Assembly (NCBI GenBank): GCA_964035575.1 | Contig: OZ037885.1 | Span: 1 to 64,000, forward strand | Direction of reading: 5' to 3' | Length of the DNA stretch: 64,000 nucleotides | From: Rhynchopus sp. YZ270_cl-10 | Lineage: Eukaryota > Euglenozoa > Diplonemea > Diplonemida > Diplonemidae | Part shown: positions 22,701 through 31,337 of the stretch, in pieces | Position numbering within the stretch: position 1 is the first letter of the stretch | Layout of the letters: every line of letters starts with the position of its first letter | Made by a program: the position numbers and the translations under genes | Notes under the pieces: model-generated | Seen by the model: only the letters and a program-made list of their open reading frames with translations | Told to the model about the DNA's origin: nothing | Database searches by the model: none

Positions 22701-25700
22701 CTCGGCACCACCACCGCAGGGCTGAACCACGCCACGTCGTTTGCCACAACCACCTCCTGCGTGAAGCGCAGCACTGCCGGTGCACGGCAGTGGCCACCCT
22801 CCGATGTCGTCAGCACTGCAGACCACGTCCGTGTGTAGCGCCACTCGCACGTCCCCGGCACCAGTGTTGCGGCCGACTCCTCCATCGTCACCCTGTACGC
22901 CAGTGTCCTGCGGTACGCACCCACCGCCACGTGTGTGTGTGTTGCCGGTGCTCCCGCCGCCACATCCACAAACGACGCCATTGTGAAGTCGACCCTCTGT
23001 GCCGGTGTCGACGCCCACCCTGTTGCGTCCGTGTACGCAGGACCCACAACCACAAACTGCTCCACAGACGCCGTCTGCCCACACGTGTCCGAGACAGTCC
23101 ACTCCACACGCAGGTAGACAGACCCACACGTCGGCTGCCCTGCCACCGCAAATGCAGGCACCTCGCCCACTGTGTGTGTCTTGGTGACAGACCCACACCT
23201 TGCAACGTCGTGCGACACCACAAGCTTCGCCTCCGTCGCCGCCACAAAGGACGCAATCGACGCATCCCCACTCAGCTCGTCGGGTGTGCCCGCCGTCACA
23301 ATGGTGACTGTGTCGGTGGCGGACACCGTCAGCGGCAGTGGTGGCAATTCAGTAACAGCAATCTCCTCCACCTCCGCCGTCGTCTCTGTGAGGATCGTGT
23401 CGATGGTGTCCACGAGTGTTGGGTTACCCGGGGGGATGCTGTCCTTCAGGTCCTGCAGCACTGCCTTCCCCTTGTGCACAACCTCCCACATCTTGTCCGC
23501 GATGAGCGACTCTGCCTCCGTTATGGTGCGCTCCATGTCTGCCCAGTTGTGCAGGTCGAACACGCCACCCACGTGGACCAGCTGGTCTGCGAGGTGCCCC
23601 TGGTCGGTCAGCACGCGCACTGTCGCCTGGATTCCAAGGTTCTCCGCCGGGCCAAACGTGTTGACTGCAGCCGCCACCTCTGCGTCGCGGGAGCTGGACG
23701 AAGTAGACGTATGGTGCATCCCTGTTGTGGCGTACGTCGTCGGCATGCCCTTCGGCGTGAACTGCGCCACGTCTGGGGACATGCTGTTGGCGAGGTCCAT
23801 CAGGCCACCCGCCTGTGCATGCGCCTGGTTCGTAGATTCCTGCATCTGTGTCTTGTGCTCCGCCATCAGCACTGCTTTGTCGTACATCAGCTTGTAGCGT
23901 CTAGTATTCTCCTCCATGCACGTAAGCCAGCTCCTTCCGTTGCCGTTCAGCGGCGAGCCCCCCGTCTCCCACCAGTCATCATTTTTTGTTGTAATTAAGT
24001 CAAGCCAGTCATCTTCATTTCTCCCGTCGTGCTGGAACAGCTCGCACCCAAACACGTAGTCCGTTGTCACGCCGTGGCAGTACTCTGCAGGGAAGAGCGG
24101 TTTTGGGTCCACATCCGGGGAAAAGTGGTGCGGTTTCCCCGTCAAGTACCTGTTCCGCGTCAGGAGGTTGGCTGATGTTGCCCTTATTTCCTCTTTGTAA
24201 TAGGACGTGTGCATCGCGCGCTCCAGCTCCATGTAGCGGTTGTGGTGTCGGTGGTCCTTCATCATTTGGAGGTACGCATGCGGCTCAGTGTCAAGGTCAA
24301 GCTCCTCTCTGAAGTCGTAGATGATCGAGTGCAACGTACCCCCGCTTGCGCGCATGCCACTGCACGCCGCCCTCTGTACAGGTGTGTCGAACACCTCCTT
24401 CTTCCCAAACAGCCCGCCAACGAAGCTCACAACCGCTGTTACCGCTTTCACAATAGCCTTCCCAACAGCTACAACAGCTTTGCCCACAGCCTTCGCCGCC
24501 TTGACCAGGTTCTCCAGCAGCACAAATTCAAACGAGAAGCTCAGACCGAACCCACCCCCTCGAGAGCCAGTGGCAGTGCACGCCACGTTCATCACAGGTG
24601 TCTTCGCTGTCGCTGTGAACGCAACCTTCTGCTCACTCACTGCCACCGACACCGACACACGCGCGAAGTACATAAACGACACGTCCGCCTTCAGGAGCAC
24701 CTCCCTCTCCGCCAGGTCGCTCGCCACCACCACATTGTCAATGGACACCACCCCGACCCGGAAGTCGCTGATGGCAACCCTGGCGGACCCTCCCTCAAAC
24801 GGGATGGACACATCGACACGTGGCTTCACAAAACCAAAGAAGTTCATCTCTGTTACGATATCTATCCCGTGCTCGTCGATCGTCCCATCGACCGCAGCAC
24901 TGAGCGACAGCACCGGCACAGACAGGCTGCCCTTCAGCTTGAAGCTGGGCGCGTCCGTCACCTCGAACATCGCATCCTTGATCTTGAAGATCCCAAGCAG
25001 CGTCACATCCTGCAGCACCGTCTTCAGGTAGAACCTTGACGCACCCACCTCAATGTCGAGACCAAGCTTCAGGCCAAAGAAGTAGTTGATCTGCCCCCTC
25101 AGCCGCAAGCCCTCTGACGCTTGGTAGCGCAGCAGTGCAAAGCACTCCTCGTTGTTCTGGTCCGGACACACCAGCCCAGGCTTCTCAAGGTACTGGATGC
25201 CAAGGTCGCGCAGGACAGACGGCATCGGAAGCGACCGCAGTACTGTGATCCAGTCCCCAGCCACATCCCACATCTCCCCCAGCGTCAGCGAGTTGATCTT
25301 CAGCTCCACAAGGTTGTTCTGCGGTGCAGACGTGTAGATCTCCAGCCGCCCCTCAGCACGGATGCACCGTGTGCTTGTCGCCACCGCACAGTTGTCCATG
25401 GTCCCAAGCTCAAGCTTCCCCGCCAGCTTCACCTCGTCCACACGCCGCGTCCGCAGCTCCACCTTGATGGCCACCAGCACGTCCGAAACATGCAGAATCG
25501 GCACCCCAAACAGCTTCGTCAGCTTCCCCTGCATCTCCAGCGAACCACCAAGCAGCACATCCTGTCCACTCATCTCAATCCCAAGCTCCCCGATGATGTA
25601 CACAATCTGCTTCTGTGCCTGCGGCTTGCTGCAGTCGTGGATGCAGATCATCAGCGGCAGGCGTGCCTTCACCCCCACAGCACCGTCCCTCCAGCCAGCA

Positions 25701-28700
25701 CTGATCTCAAGCCCCGTCCCCTCCTTGCTGCGCATCGCAAAGTTTCTGTCCTCGCTGTCGGCCTCCCACCGCAGAACCCCCAGCACCGACACCTTCTTGT
25801 TGTTGTCCAGCGAGCCCTCAAGCGCCAGCGTCGCGTCCCCACCAAACAGCGGCACACTCATCGGTGTCGTCGTCGCCACAGACACCGCCACCCCGCCGTT
25901 CTCGACCTGCACAGACACCACCGCACCCGACAAACCAAGGTCACCCAGTCCAGGGAACACATCAGGGAAGGTGTCCCCTGTGATTGCGGCGTACATCCCT
26001 GCCAGCGTCATGTGTGCCACGTGTCCGGACACGCCCACGGAGAACGTGGCAGGTGGCGGTGTCGTTGTCTTCGCCAGGGTTGCCTGCAGGTTGCTCAGTG
26101 TCGGTGTGTCGGCACCACTGCCACCACGTGCAGGTGTGTACAGTGCACCCACAAGGTCGCGCACCTTGACAGCACCGTCGACGCCGCCTGCCAGCGAGTA
26201 CCCCTCCTTCGCGTACTCCCCAGAGATCGTCAGCGTCACTGTGTCCGTCACCTTCAGTTCCCCTGCCGCAGTCAGCGACACGCCACCCCCGCCACGTGTC
26301 AGCGTCACCGACAGCGCCAGCGTGTCCACAGTCAGCTCCCCAATCCCCACGTTCGCTGTCGTCCCAACAAAGCTGATCTCCTCAGGTGTGATGGTGATGA
26401 CCAGGTCCACCGCAACCCCCTCCAGCGTCGCAGCACCGTGCACAGTCACCCCCTTCGTGCAGCGTGCGTCTGCCTCGAACGTGCACACAGACAGCTCCAG
26501 CGTCGTCAGCGTCAGGTCCGGCATGTCGCTCGGCACTGTGAACACGCTCCCGCCAGTCAGCTCAGCACCAAGCGCCACAATGTCCTCAAGCGTCACGTCG
26601 CTGATCCCTGCCTGCAGGAACACACTCCCGGCCTCGTACTCACCCTCAACCCACAGAGACACAGAGGACAGGGCCAACGATGCCGACAGCCGCACCACAG
26701 CAGGCACACCGCCCCCAAGCGAGAACGCGAGATGCGCCTTCCGCAGCACAATCGTGTCCGTCACCGCAAAGTCTGCCACTGTCGTCGACACACTCAGGCG
26801 GCTCTTGTCCATCTGCACGTGCACTGCAACTGTCGCACCGCCCGGTGTGGCTGCCGTCCCCCACAGCTGCACACCCGACGAGCAGGACTGGCCGCTTGCA
26901 AAGATGTGTCCGTTAGGTGGGCACACCGACATCCCAAACGACGTGATCGTCATGTTCGGCATCTCAGCAGGGATGCTCAGCCCTGTCGTGCCTGTCTGCG
27001 CCTCGAACCAGGCAGCGACGTCCGCCAGTTGCAGGTCGCACGTTGCCTCACCACGCAGCGCGACGCCGTCTGTGGTGGAGTACGCCCCTGCCAGCTCGAT
27101 GTTGCACAGATCCAGCGACACTTGCATCTGCGCCGCTGTGAACGGCAGGTCGAACTGCAGCGACGCCTTCGTCACCGTCACGTCGATCCCGAAGGGGTGC
27201 ACCCAGTTCTGCACCTCGACCCCAAAGCTGCCAGCACCTCCATGCACCATGCCGTGCACAGCCACCCACACCGCGTCCTCCTGTGCTGTGCCCCAGCGCA
27301 GCCACCCACGTGCGCCGAAGGTGGGGGTCAGGTCTTTTCTCCCACCCGCCGAGGTGAAGACATTGACACCCACCCACATGCCGTCCATGAACAGGGCCAC
27401 GTCGCTCACAGAGAAGAGCGCCAGCGGGCTCGGCAGCTGCAGTGGTGCACGGAGCCGCAGGTAGGCGTCGAAGTCGAGCCCTGCGAGGCTGTACCACCCC
27501 GCCACAGGCGTGGTCACGTCCACTGCGCTCAGGAACTGCGACCCCACATGCGCCGCCAGTCCAGGCACAAAGGCAAACGAGTCCGCAAGCCCGACAACAG
27601 TGCACGACACGAACACCTCGGTCGTGCCATTGGCGTCACGCATCACCAGCAGACGCTGCTCCGAGAACGTCAGCCCAGGCAGCACAGGCAGGAGCGACTC
27701 TGTCCCCTGTGCACGGAACACCGCAAAGTAGTGCTCGTCCCCAGGCACCACCAGCGCATGCATTGTCAGCGCCACGTCCCCCGTCGCCAGCGTCGCCACA
27801 GCAGCGCCAGTGTACGCCTCCACCGCAGGCACTGCGAACGTTGCGTCCATGTCCAGGAACAGCAGCGCCATCGTTGCGTACTCTGCAGCAAAGTCGGCCC
27901 TGGCCACAGCGGACAGCGGCGTCAGCGACTTGAGCCCCAGCGCAGCCTGCAGCAAGGTGTCTGTTGACAGCACAGCTGCAGCACGATTCTGCGTCCTGAG
28001 TCGCCGACGCGGAGGAGACGCGGCTCCACTTGGTGGTGGCGACTGAGGTGAACCTGCTGTTTTACGCTTAGCGCGCGCGCGAGGGGGGGAGGCTGGAACG
28101 GGGTCCACGGGAGCTTCGTGTACGTGCCTGAAATAGTTGTACACATACACATTCAACATGACAGCGGGGCGCAGCGTTCCCATCAACTCAAAATCATGTT
28201 TCCCAAGCGTGTCCCCCTTGGTGCTAACCTTGTAACTAAGCTTCTGCGGTGCGAAGCGAGTCTTATCTGTGTCATCTGCGCCCGTCACCTCTGTGTAGAG
28301 CTCGCACGGTTGCAAATTTTTATCATTGTATTTGAATTTCTGGGAGAGGAGCGTTTCGAAGGTGATCATGTGTGAATTTGTGTGTTTCGTCCCGAGCATC
28401 AGGTTCTTCGGGTTGTCAGTCTGCCTGCCAGCAAGGCTGTGTCCCACTCTGTGCAGCCACTCGTATTTCTGATTCAATTCTTCGTCCTTCTTCAAAGCCT
28501 CCTTCCTGCAAGCTTCTGCCACGTCTTTGGCGGAGGGCCCCCCCATTGTTTCAGAAGTGCTGATCCTCTCTGCACCCTGCTTGCCCTCAAGCTTCAGACG
28601 TTTAACGTGCTTTTCGCGCTCAGTCTTCGATCCGACTTTGCTGTTGATACTCTTTACTATGGTCGTGCATTTGACGCGTGCAGCGAAGTCCATTTCGTCT

Positions 28701-30130
28701 GGATACGGAGTGTCGAAGAAGGGTTTATTTTCGTACTTCTTTGAGATGTCCTTCTTCTGGTAGATGTTAAATTTTGTGCCTGTGAAGACCAGCATCCATC
28801 CCGAGGTCACTGCCGGTGCTTTGGAGAGGTACTCAATAAGATGCATTTGCTCATCACCGAAGTGATTTACAATGATATTCTTCATTGTGGTCACAAATGC
28901 CTTCTTCACCTTGGATGCCATCTTTAGGTGGACTCCAATAACGGCGTCGGATGCAAAGCGCCCGAAGGGGTTGTAGGACCCACCTCCAGACGCAGAGGCG
29001 GGGATATCCTCTGGGAACGTGTTGAGGATGTGCTCGTAGGCGCCAGCTGGGATCTTCAGGTTTTGGTTGTCCTCAAAACCGGGATCCTTTGGGATGAGGC
29101 GAGTACCCCCTTTTGGATCCAATCTTATTCTAAGGCCCTGGAGATACGGAATATCGAACAGACCATCGGCGTGCCAATACCTGACTGGGTTGTTCATTCC
29201 TGTAAGTGTGACGGCTTCGTCGTTTGTCCGCGCCTTCGCAAGCGCTGCAAGTGCCTGGAGTGAAATGAAGTACTTCTGAGTCTTGAAGTATATGTTTTGT
29301 GCGGTCACATCCTCGAAGACAGGCGTCATGATACGGTCAGGGTCGTCAGTCGTGAACATCTTTTCGAAGTCCTGCTCTCCCCGTGGTGCAATAGAGATGT
29401 ACTCCGCTACCTCATTTTCATCCGTATTTTCCCACTGGGCCTTAATTATCCGTGTGGTATAAAAATCCGTTCCAGCTTTGAATACAAGTTTGATATTGTT
29501 ACGGAATTGAAGTCGAGAAACCTTCAGCTGTGGCAATACTACGGTACGGCCTTCTGTTTCTTCTAGGAAGGATACCTCGGGATCGGTCATCTCAAAATTT
29601 AGTTCGTCTTGCTCATGATGAGGTTCCACGCTAAAGGTCACCACCCCTTCTAGTAAGTATATGGTGTTTCCAAATTCAAATCCTCCCGGCTCAATAGTCA
29701 CCGCCTCGCGCTCGTGAAACGTGAGTCTGTCAGTCGGGGTAAGCGTTTTTGACACCTCGTTGATTGCATCCACGTATGTCTTCACAGCAGTAATCTTCAG
29801 GAGCTCAGCGTTTTCCTCGGCAGAGCCTGCCCGCATGGAATCAGGTGCAATGCACGAACCGAAGGATTTTCCAGCTTCTTGTTCGTAGCAGTGGTCCTTC
29901 GGAAGGTGTACGGTGAACTTTTCCTCCTTGTTGTGATACGCTTTGTGAGAATCTGCGCACACAGACATGCACCTACCCTGCTTGTTCTTGCAGCTTCGAA
30001 GGGATGTGAACGTTTTATGCACATCCAAGCACTTCGTCCCCGCACTCTTGCACGCTTTGTTCGTCAAGTCACCCTCCTTACGAACATAGCAATTGATCGC
30101 AAGCGAAAGGCACGCAAGCAGCGGCAACAT
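19733..30130 (-). CDS. Giant secreted multi-module protein (3465 aa), single exon
   Basis: One uninterrupted frame. The start is followed by a hydrophobic signal-peptide-like segment (MLPLLACLSLAINC). Residues ~15-115 are Cys-rich. Residues ~115-670 form a Lys/Glu-rich globular module I do not recognise. A basic Pro-rich linker (~672-712) contains RRRLR, a possible proprotein-cleavage site. Residues ~715-1870 are beta-rich with repeated units of ~150 aa (landmarks like IPAEMPNMTITS and VPSDMPDLTLTT, each followed by a conserved SVC). A short Ala/Val amphipathic stretch lies near 1890. From ~2280 to ~3200 come HYR/Ig-like repeats with the pattern RTWT..D.CG. The last ~200 residues are Trp/His-rich. 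There is no C-terminal membrane segment, so secretion or surface attachment is likely. Function is unknown; an adhesive or matrix role is inference. The first module has lower GC than the rest, suggesting fusion. Confidence 0.88.
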   Translation of the reverse strand: MLPLLACLSLAINCYVRKEGDLTNKACKSAGTKCLDVHKTFTSLRSCKNKQGRCMSVCADSHKAYHNKEEKFTVHLPKDHCYEQEAGKSFGSCIAPDSMRAGSAEENAELLKITAVKTYVDAINEVSKTLTPTDRLTFHEREAVTIEPGGFEFGNTIYLLEGVVTFSVEPHHEQDELNFEMTDPEVSFLEETEGRTVVLPQLKVSRLQFRNNIKLVFKAGTDFYTTRIIKAQWENTDENEVAEYISIAPRGEQDFEKMFTTDDPDRIMTPVFEDVTAQNIYFKTQKYFISLQALAALAKARTNDEAVTLTGMNNPVRYWHADGLFDIPYLQGLRIRLDPKGGTRLIPKDPGFEDNQNLKIPAGAYEHILNTFPEDIPASASGGGSYNPFGRFASDAVIGVHLKMASKVKKAFVTTMKNIIVNHFGDEQMHLIEYLSKAPAVTSGWMLVFTGTKFNIYQKKDISKKYENKPFFDTPYPDEMDFAARVKCTTIVKSINSKVGSKTEREKHVKRLKLEGKQGAERISTSETMGGPSAKDVAEACRKEALKKDEELNQKYEWLHRVGHSLAGRQTDNPKNLMLGTKHTNSHMITFETLLSQKFKYNDKNLQPCELYTEVTGADDTDKTRFAPQKLSYKVSTKGDTLGKHDFELMGTLRPAVMLNVYVYNYFRHVHEAPVDPVPASPPRARAKRKTAGSPQSPPPSGAASPPRRRLRTQNRAAAVLSTDTLLQAALGLKSLTPLSAVARADFAAEYATMALLFLDMDATFAVPAVEAYTGAAVATLATGDVALTMHALVVPGDEHYFAVFRAQGTESLLPVLPGLTFSEQRLLVMRDANGTTEVFVSCTVVGLADSFAFVPGLAAHVGSQFLSAVDVTTPVAGWYSLAGLDFDAYLRLRAPLQLPSPLALFSVSDVALFMDGMWVGVNVFTSAGGRKDLTPTFGARGWLRWGTAQEDAVWVAVHGMVHGGAGSFGVEVQNWVHPFGIDVTVTKASLQFDLPFTAAQMQVSLDLCNIELAGAYSTTDGVALRGEATCDLQLADVAAWFEAQTGTTGLSIPAEMPNMTITSFGMSVCPPNGHIFASGQSCSSGVQLWGTAATPGGATVAVHVQMDKSRLSVSTTVADFAVTDTIVLRKAHLAFSLGGGVPAVVRLSASLALSSVSLWVEGEYEAGSVFLQAGISDVTLEDIVALGAELTGGSVFTVPSDMPDLTLTTLELSVCTFEADARCTKGVTVHGAATLEGVAVDLVITITPEEISFVGTTANVGIGELTVDTLALSVTLTRGGGGVSLTAAGELKVTDTVTLTISGEYAKEGYSLAGGVDGAVKVRDLVGALYTPARGGSGADTPTLSNLQATLAKTTTPPPATFSVGVSGHVAHMTLAGMYAAITGDTFPDVFPGLGDLGLSGAVVSVQVENGGVAVSVATTTPMSVPLFGGDATLALEGSLDNNKKVSVLGVLRWEADSEDRNFAMRSKEGTGLEISAGWRDGAVGVKARLPLMICIHDCSKPQAQKQIVYIIGELGIEMSGQDVLLGGSLEMQGKLTKLFGVPILHVSDVLVAIKVELRTRRVDEVKLAGKLELGTMDNCAVATSTRCIRAEGRLEIYTSAPQNNLVELKINSLTLGEMWDVAGDWITVLRSLPMPSVLRDLGIQYLEKPGLVCPDQNNEECFALLRYQASEGLRLRGQINYFFGLKLGLDIEVGASRFYLKTVLQDVTLLGIFKIKDAMFEVTDAPSFKLKGSLSVPVLSLSAAVDGTIDEHGIDIVTEMNFFGFVKPRVDVSIPFEGGSARVAISDFRVGVVSIDNVVVASDLAEREVLLKADVSFMYFARVSVSVAVSEQKVAFTATAKTPVMNVACTATGSRGGGFGLSFSFEFVLLENLVKAAKAVGKAVVAVGKAIVKAVTAVVSFVGGLFGKKEVFDTPVQRAACSGMRASGGTLHSIIYDFREELDLDTEPHAYLQMMKDHRHHNRYMELERAMHTSYYKEEIRATSANLLTRNRYLTGKPHHFSPDVDPKPLFPAEYCHGVTTDYVFGCELFQHDGRNEDDWLDLITTKNDDWWETGGSPLNGNGRSWLTCMEENTRRYKLMYDKAVLMAEHKTQMQESTNQAHAQAGGLMDLANSMSPDVAQFTPKGMPTTYATTGMHHTSTSSSSRDAEVAAAVNTFGPAENLGIQATVRVLTDQGHLADQLVHVGGVFDLHNWADMERTITEAESLIADKMWEVVHKGKAVLQDLKDSIPPGNPTLVDTIDTILTETTAEVEEIAVTELPPLPLTVSATDTVTIVTAGTPDELSGDASIASFVAATEAKLVVSHDVARCGSVTKTHTVGEVPAFAVAGQPTCGSVYLRVEWTVSDTCGQTASVEQFVVVGPAYTDATGWASTPAQRVDFTMASFVDVAAGAPATHTHVAVGAYRRTLAYRVTMEESAATLVPGTCEWRYTRTWSAVLTTSEGGHCRAPAVLRFTQEVVVANDVAWFSPAVVVPSVTLLYDHRVLPTVQFAAPDLLAAVQPVYTAAQAAKGMRYTYDLSHTDVLDDPVVGPLTRTWTVAPQCTPSLPAVVLTQRVTIVFPEPELGPAVPQTFGCGETQVHTKPHVTSMVDVCGPVTVRIVGTAARSNPDPLVPSLCGSRYETVSWQAFHRAACGGVGSSVVSQLVTVVPQFAHTPADVTAQTTSALAPASTGGAAVQDGACATPLAVSYADTASADGTCGHWTVRRVWTLAPPAGAVPTPPGCVPLTHLQHIHVEDLEAPVWTHTPDAAVVVPFFENWRAAHPVPRAAETPHADMVALGIGVSHPTYLTSEDTVVRPWMHYAVEGTCRERGLATLHRTWTAGDRCGNEATFTQEVMLQHPLAALTSTQVWDAGAGLLAYAAGVDQAPSVCHAGKLVSTAGAYDALDGLQQAEEPACDVWDAHGCRLLSAHMGADVVAVHQVRPEFATFPPNATTHTNSTLDAYDVAGGLGYPTGEAYCATPFHIWYRDEAPVLVACGVWTINRVWKVQPHYQDCGTGDDYPASLTRERVQVITVHDVFAPQFASTPEAEVAVAFLNDYGPSVAGVPTVVDVATHADMAALNLTSYRINLTFADTVAFSAAGAAGCTDGLAVVERTWTTEDRCGSADSWRQTIRIEHPRRAGGGDVDEESMGVMGHVSGFKVFSVGDVSTVDVAAGNGAVGTLGDVVLRRSVFGPATAERPKHAALPENATEQCRAVANLTDVVDEIAEFSDSLLMLPANLCTGPKLVECVRPELTTSCSVVSNTTAPLAEAVVDDADNLTLVGEGQVYNFFTIDVDTWLVKQKVERRSWWDGTWWGHIYYEDILIQKPFMRVRAGGFVFVNVVYEDVHGYENTLRDTLFEEESLGPDFVLFNMKQLCSSGIHAHCYHHRWHGYWWHHLTWAHLHHTFASLRYGHHSNHLNLVNVSLPGTLLTQDSYVSVSIVDSEVFGQVVSAGKRLALATTHFHCNLFVANAVCNSTCSTDV

Positions 30131-31337
30131 GACTGCCGAACACCCCCTTCGTGGGTATTATCTTTTTTCGAATACCAAAAAAGTGATTTTTTTTTTTTGA
30201 CAATTTAATCTGTTTGTGAGAGGTGGCACCCAAAGGAGGGGAATGGGAAGTGTTAGATTTGAAAGCAAATGTGGGTAGTTCCATCTGTCCTCCACCGTCG
30301 TAACGAGCTTGGGAAGAAAACATGTCTAGACATGAAGCGGCGCTGAGGAGAGCGTGGCTAGCGTCAACATCCTCCACTGCTAGCTCTGGCTTGCCCCCCC
30401 GCACAAGGCCTGGGATCTGCACCTTGGAGTGTGCTGCGCAATATGCCCTGCTACGATGCTAGGTTGGCATGCTCCTGGATGGGGCAGGCAAACCCTGAGG
30501 CTTTCTCACCTGGGTAGGACAGTTGGTCACACCACTGATCCTCAAGTGGGCGGAACAAAGGGAAAGGGGATACAAAAGGGTGGAAGGGTGGGTACGATAT
30601 TTTATCTGCTTATGATGAAAAGCATCCAAAACTGAAACCACAGGGTAGAGAAACGGCAAAAGCGCCGTTTCATTAAATTGAATCCAAGTGACGTCAAACA
30701 AAAAGCAAAGCAAAAGGAGAAAAAATGATGTTGAATAAAAGCACCACAAAGTTTGAACTTTCATTCAAACACGGGAAAAATGACCCCCACCACCTTACCA
30801 GACCCATTTTCGCTGATTACCATACAGATAAAAACTGTCTGCAGTGGGAGTAAAACCCCTGCCCGGTGGAATGTATTTCGCCCTCGTTGGTTGTTGATAC
30901 GAAAACTTGAAAAAGATTGCGTGGACATGTCATGGACGCACGTATCTTTTTCAAAATAAAAATAAAAATGAAAATGAAAAATCTCTGAAAAATGAAAGCA
31001 AAATATTTTTGTTTTGAAAATGTAGATTATTTGCGGAACAGTGTTGTCATGGAGCGCTTGCTTTTTTTGGGTTACATATTTCTCCACTTTCCACAAGAAA
31101 ACAATACGGGTATTAGTTTTTAAAATATTTTCTTTTTTTCTTAAAATGGCTGTTGTATTTATTTTTCTTTTTCTTTTAGAACACAAACTGTGCACGATAC
31201 GTAAGACAAAAAAGATCTCACGACCGACACTTTTTGTCTACGTTCAAGAAGGGTTCTTTTTTTATGTTTCTTCTGTTTATCTTTTTTATCTTTTAAAAAA
31301 AAATCTTTTTTTTTTTGTCTGTTCCTCTTCATTGAGC
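30131..31337. other. Intergenic between the giant gene and Hsp110
   Basis: The first 60 bp upstream of the giant gene are AT-rich with a T-run. 30220-30440 has coding-like composition on the minus strand (a frame of ~110 codons) but no recognisable domain and no obvious splice link to the giant gene. 30640-31330 is A/T-rich with long T-runs and serves as the 3' region of the Hsp110 gene. Confidence 0.5.

Noticed and set aside
20295-28046. Many long + strand frames opposite the giant gene (up to 948 codons)
   Set aside because: They are shadows of GC-rich minus-strand coding: Arg/His/Pro-rich, without domains or consistent starts.
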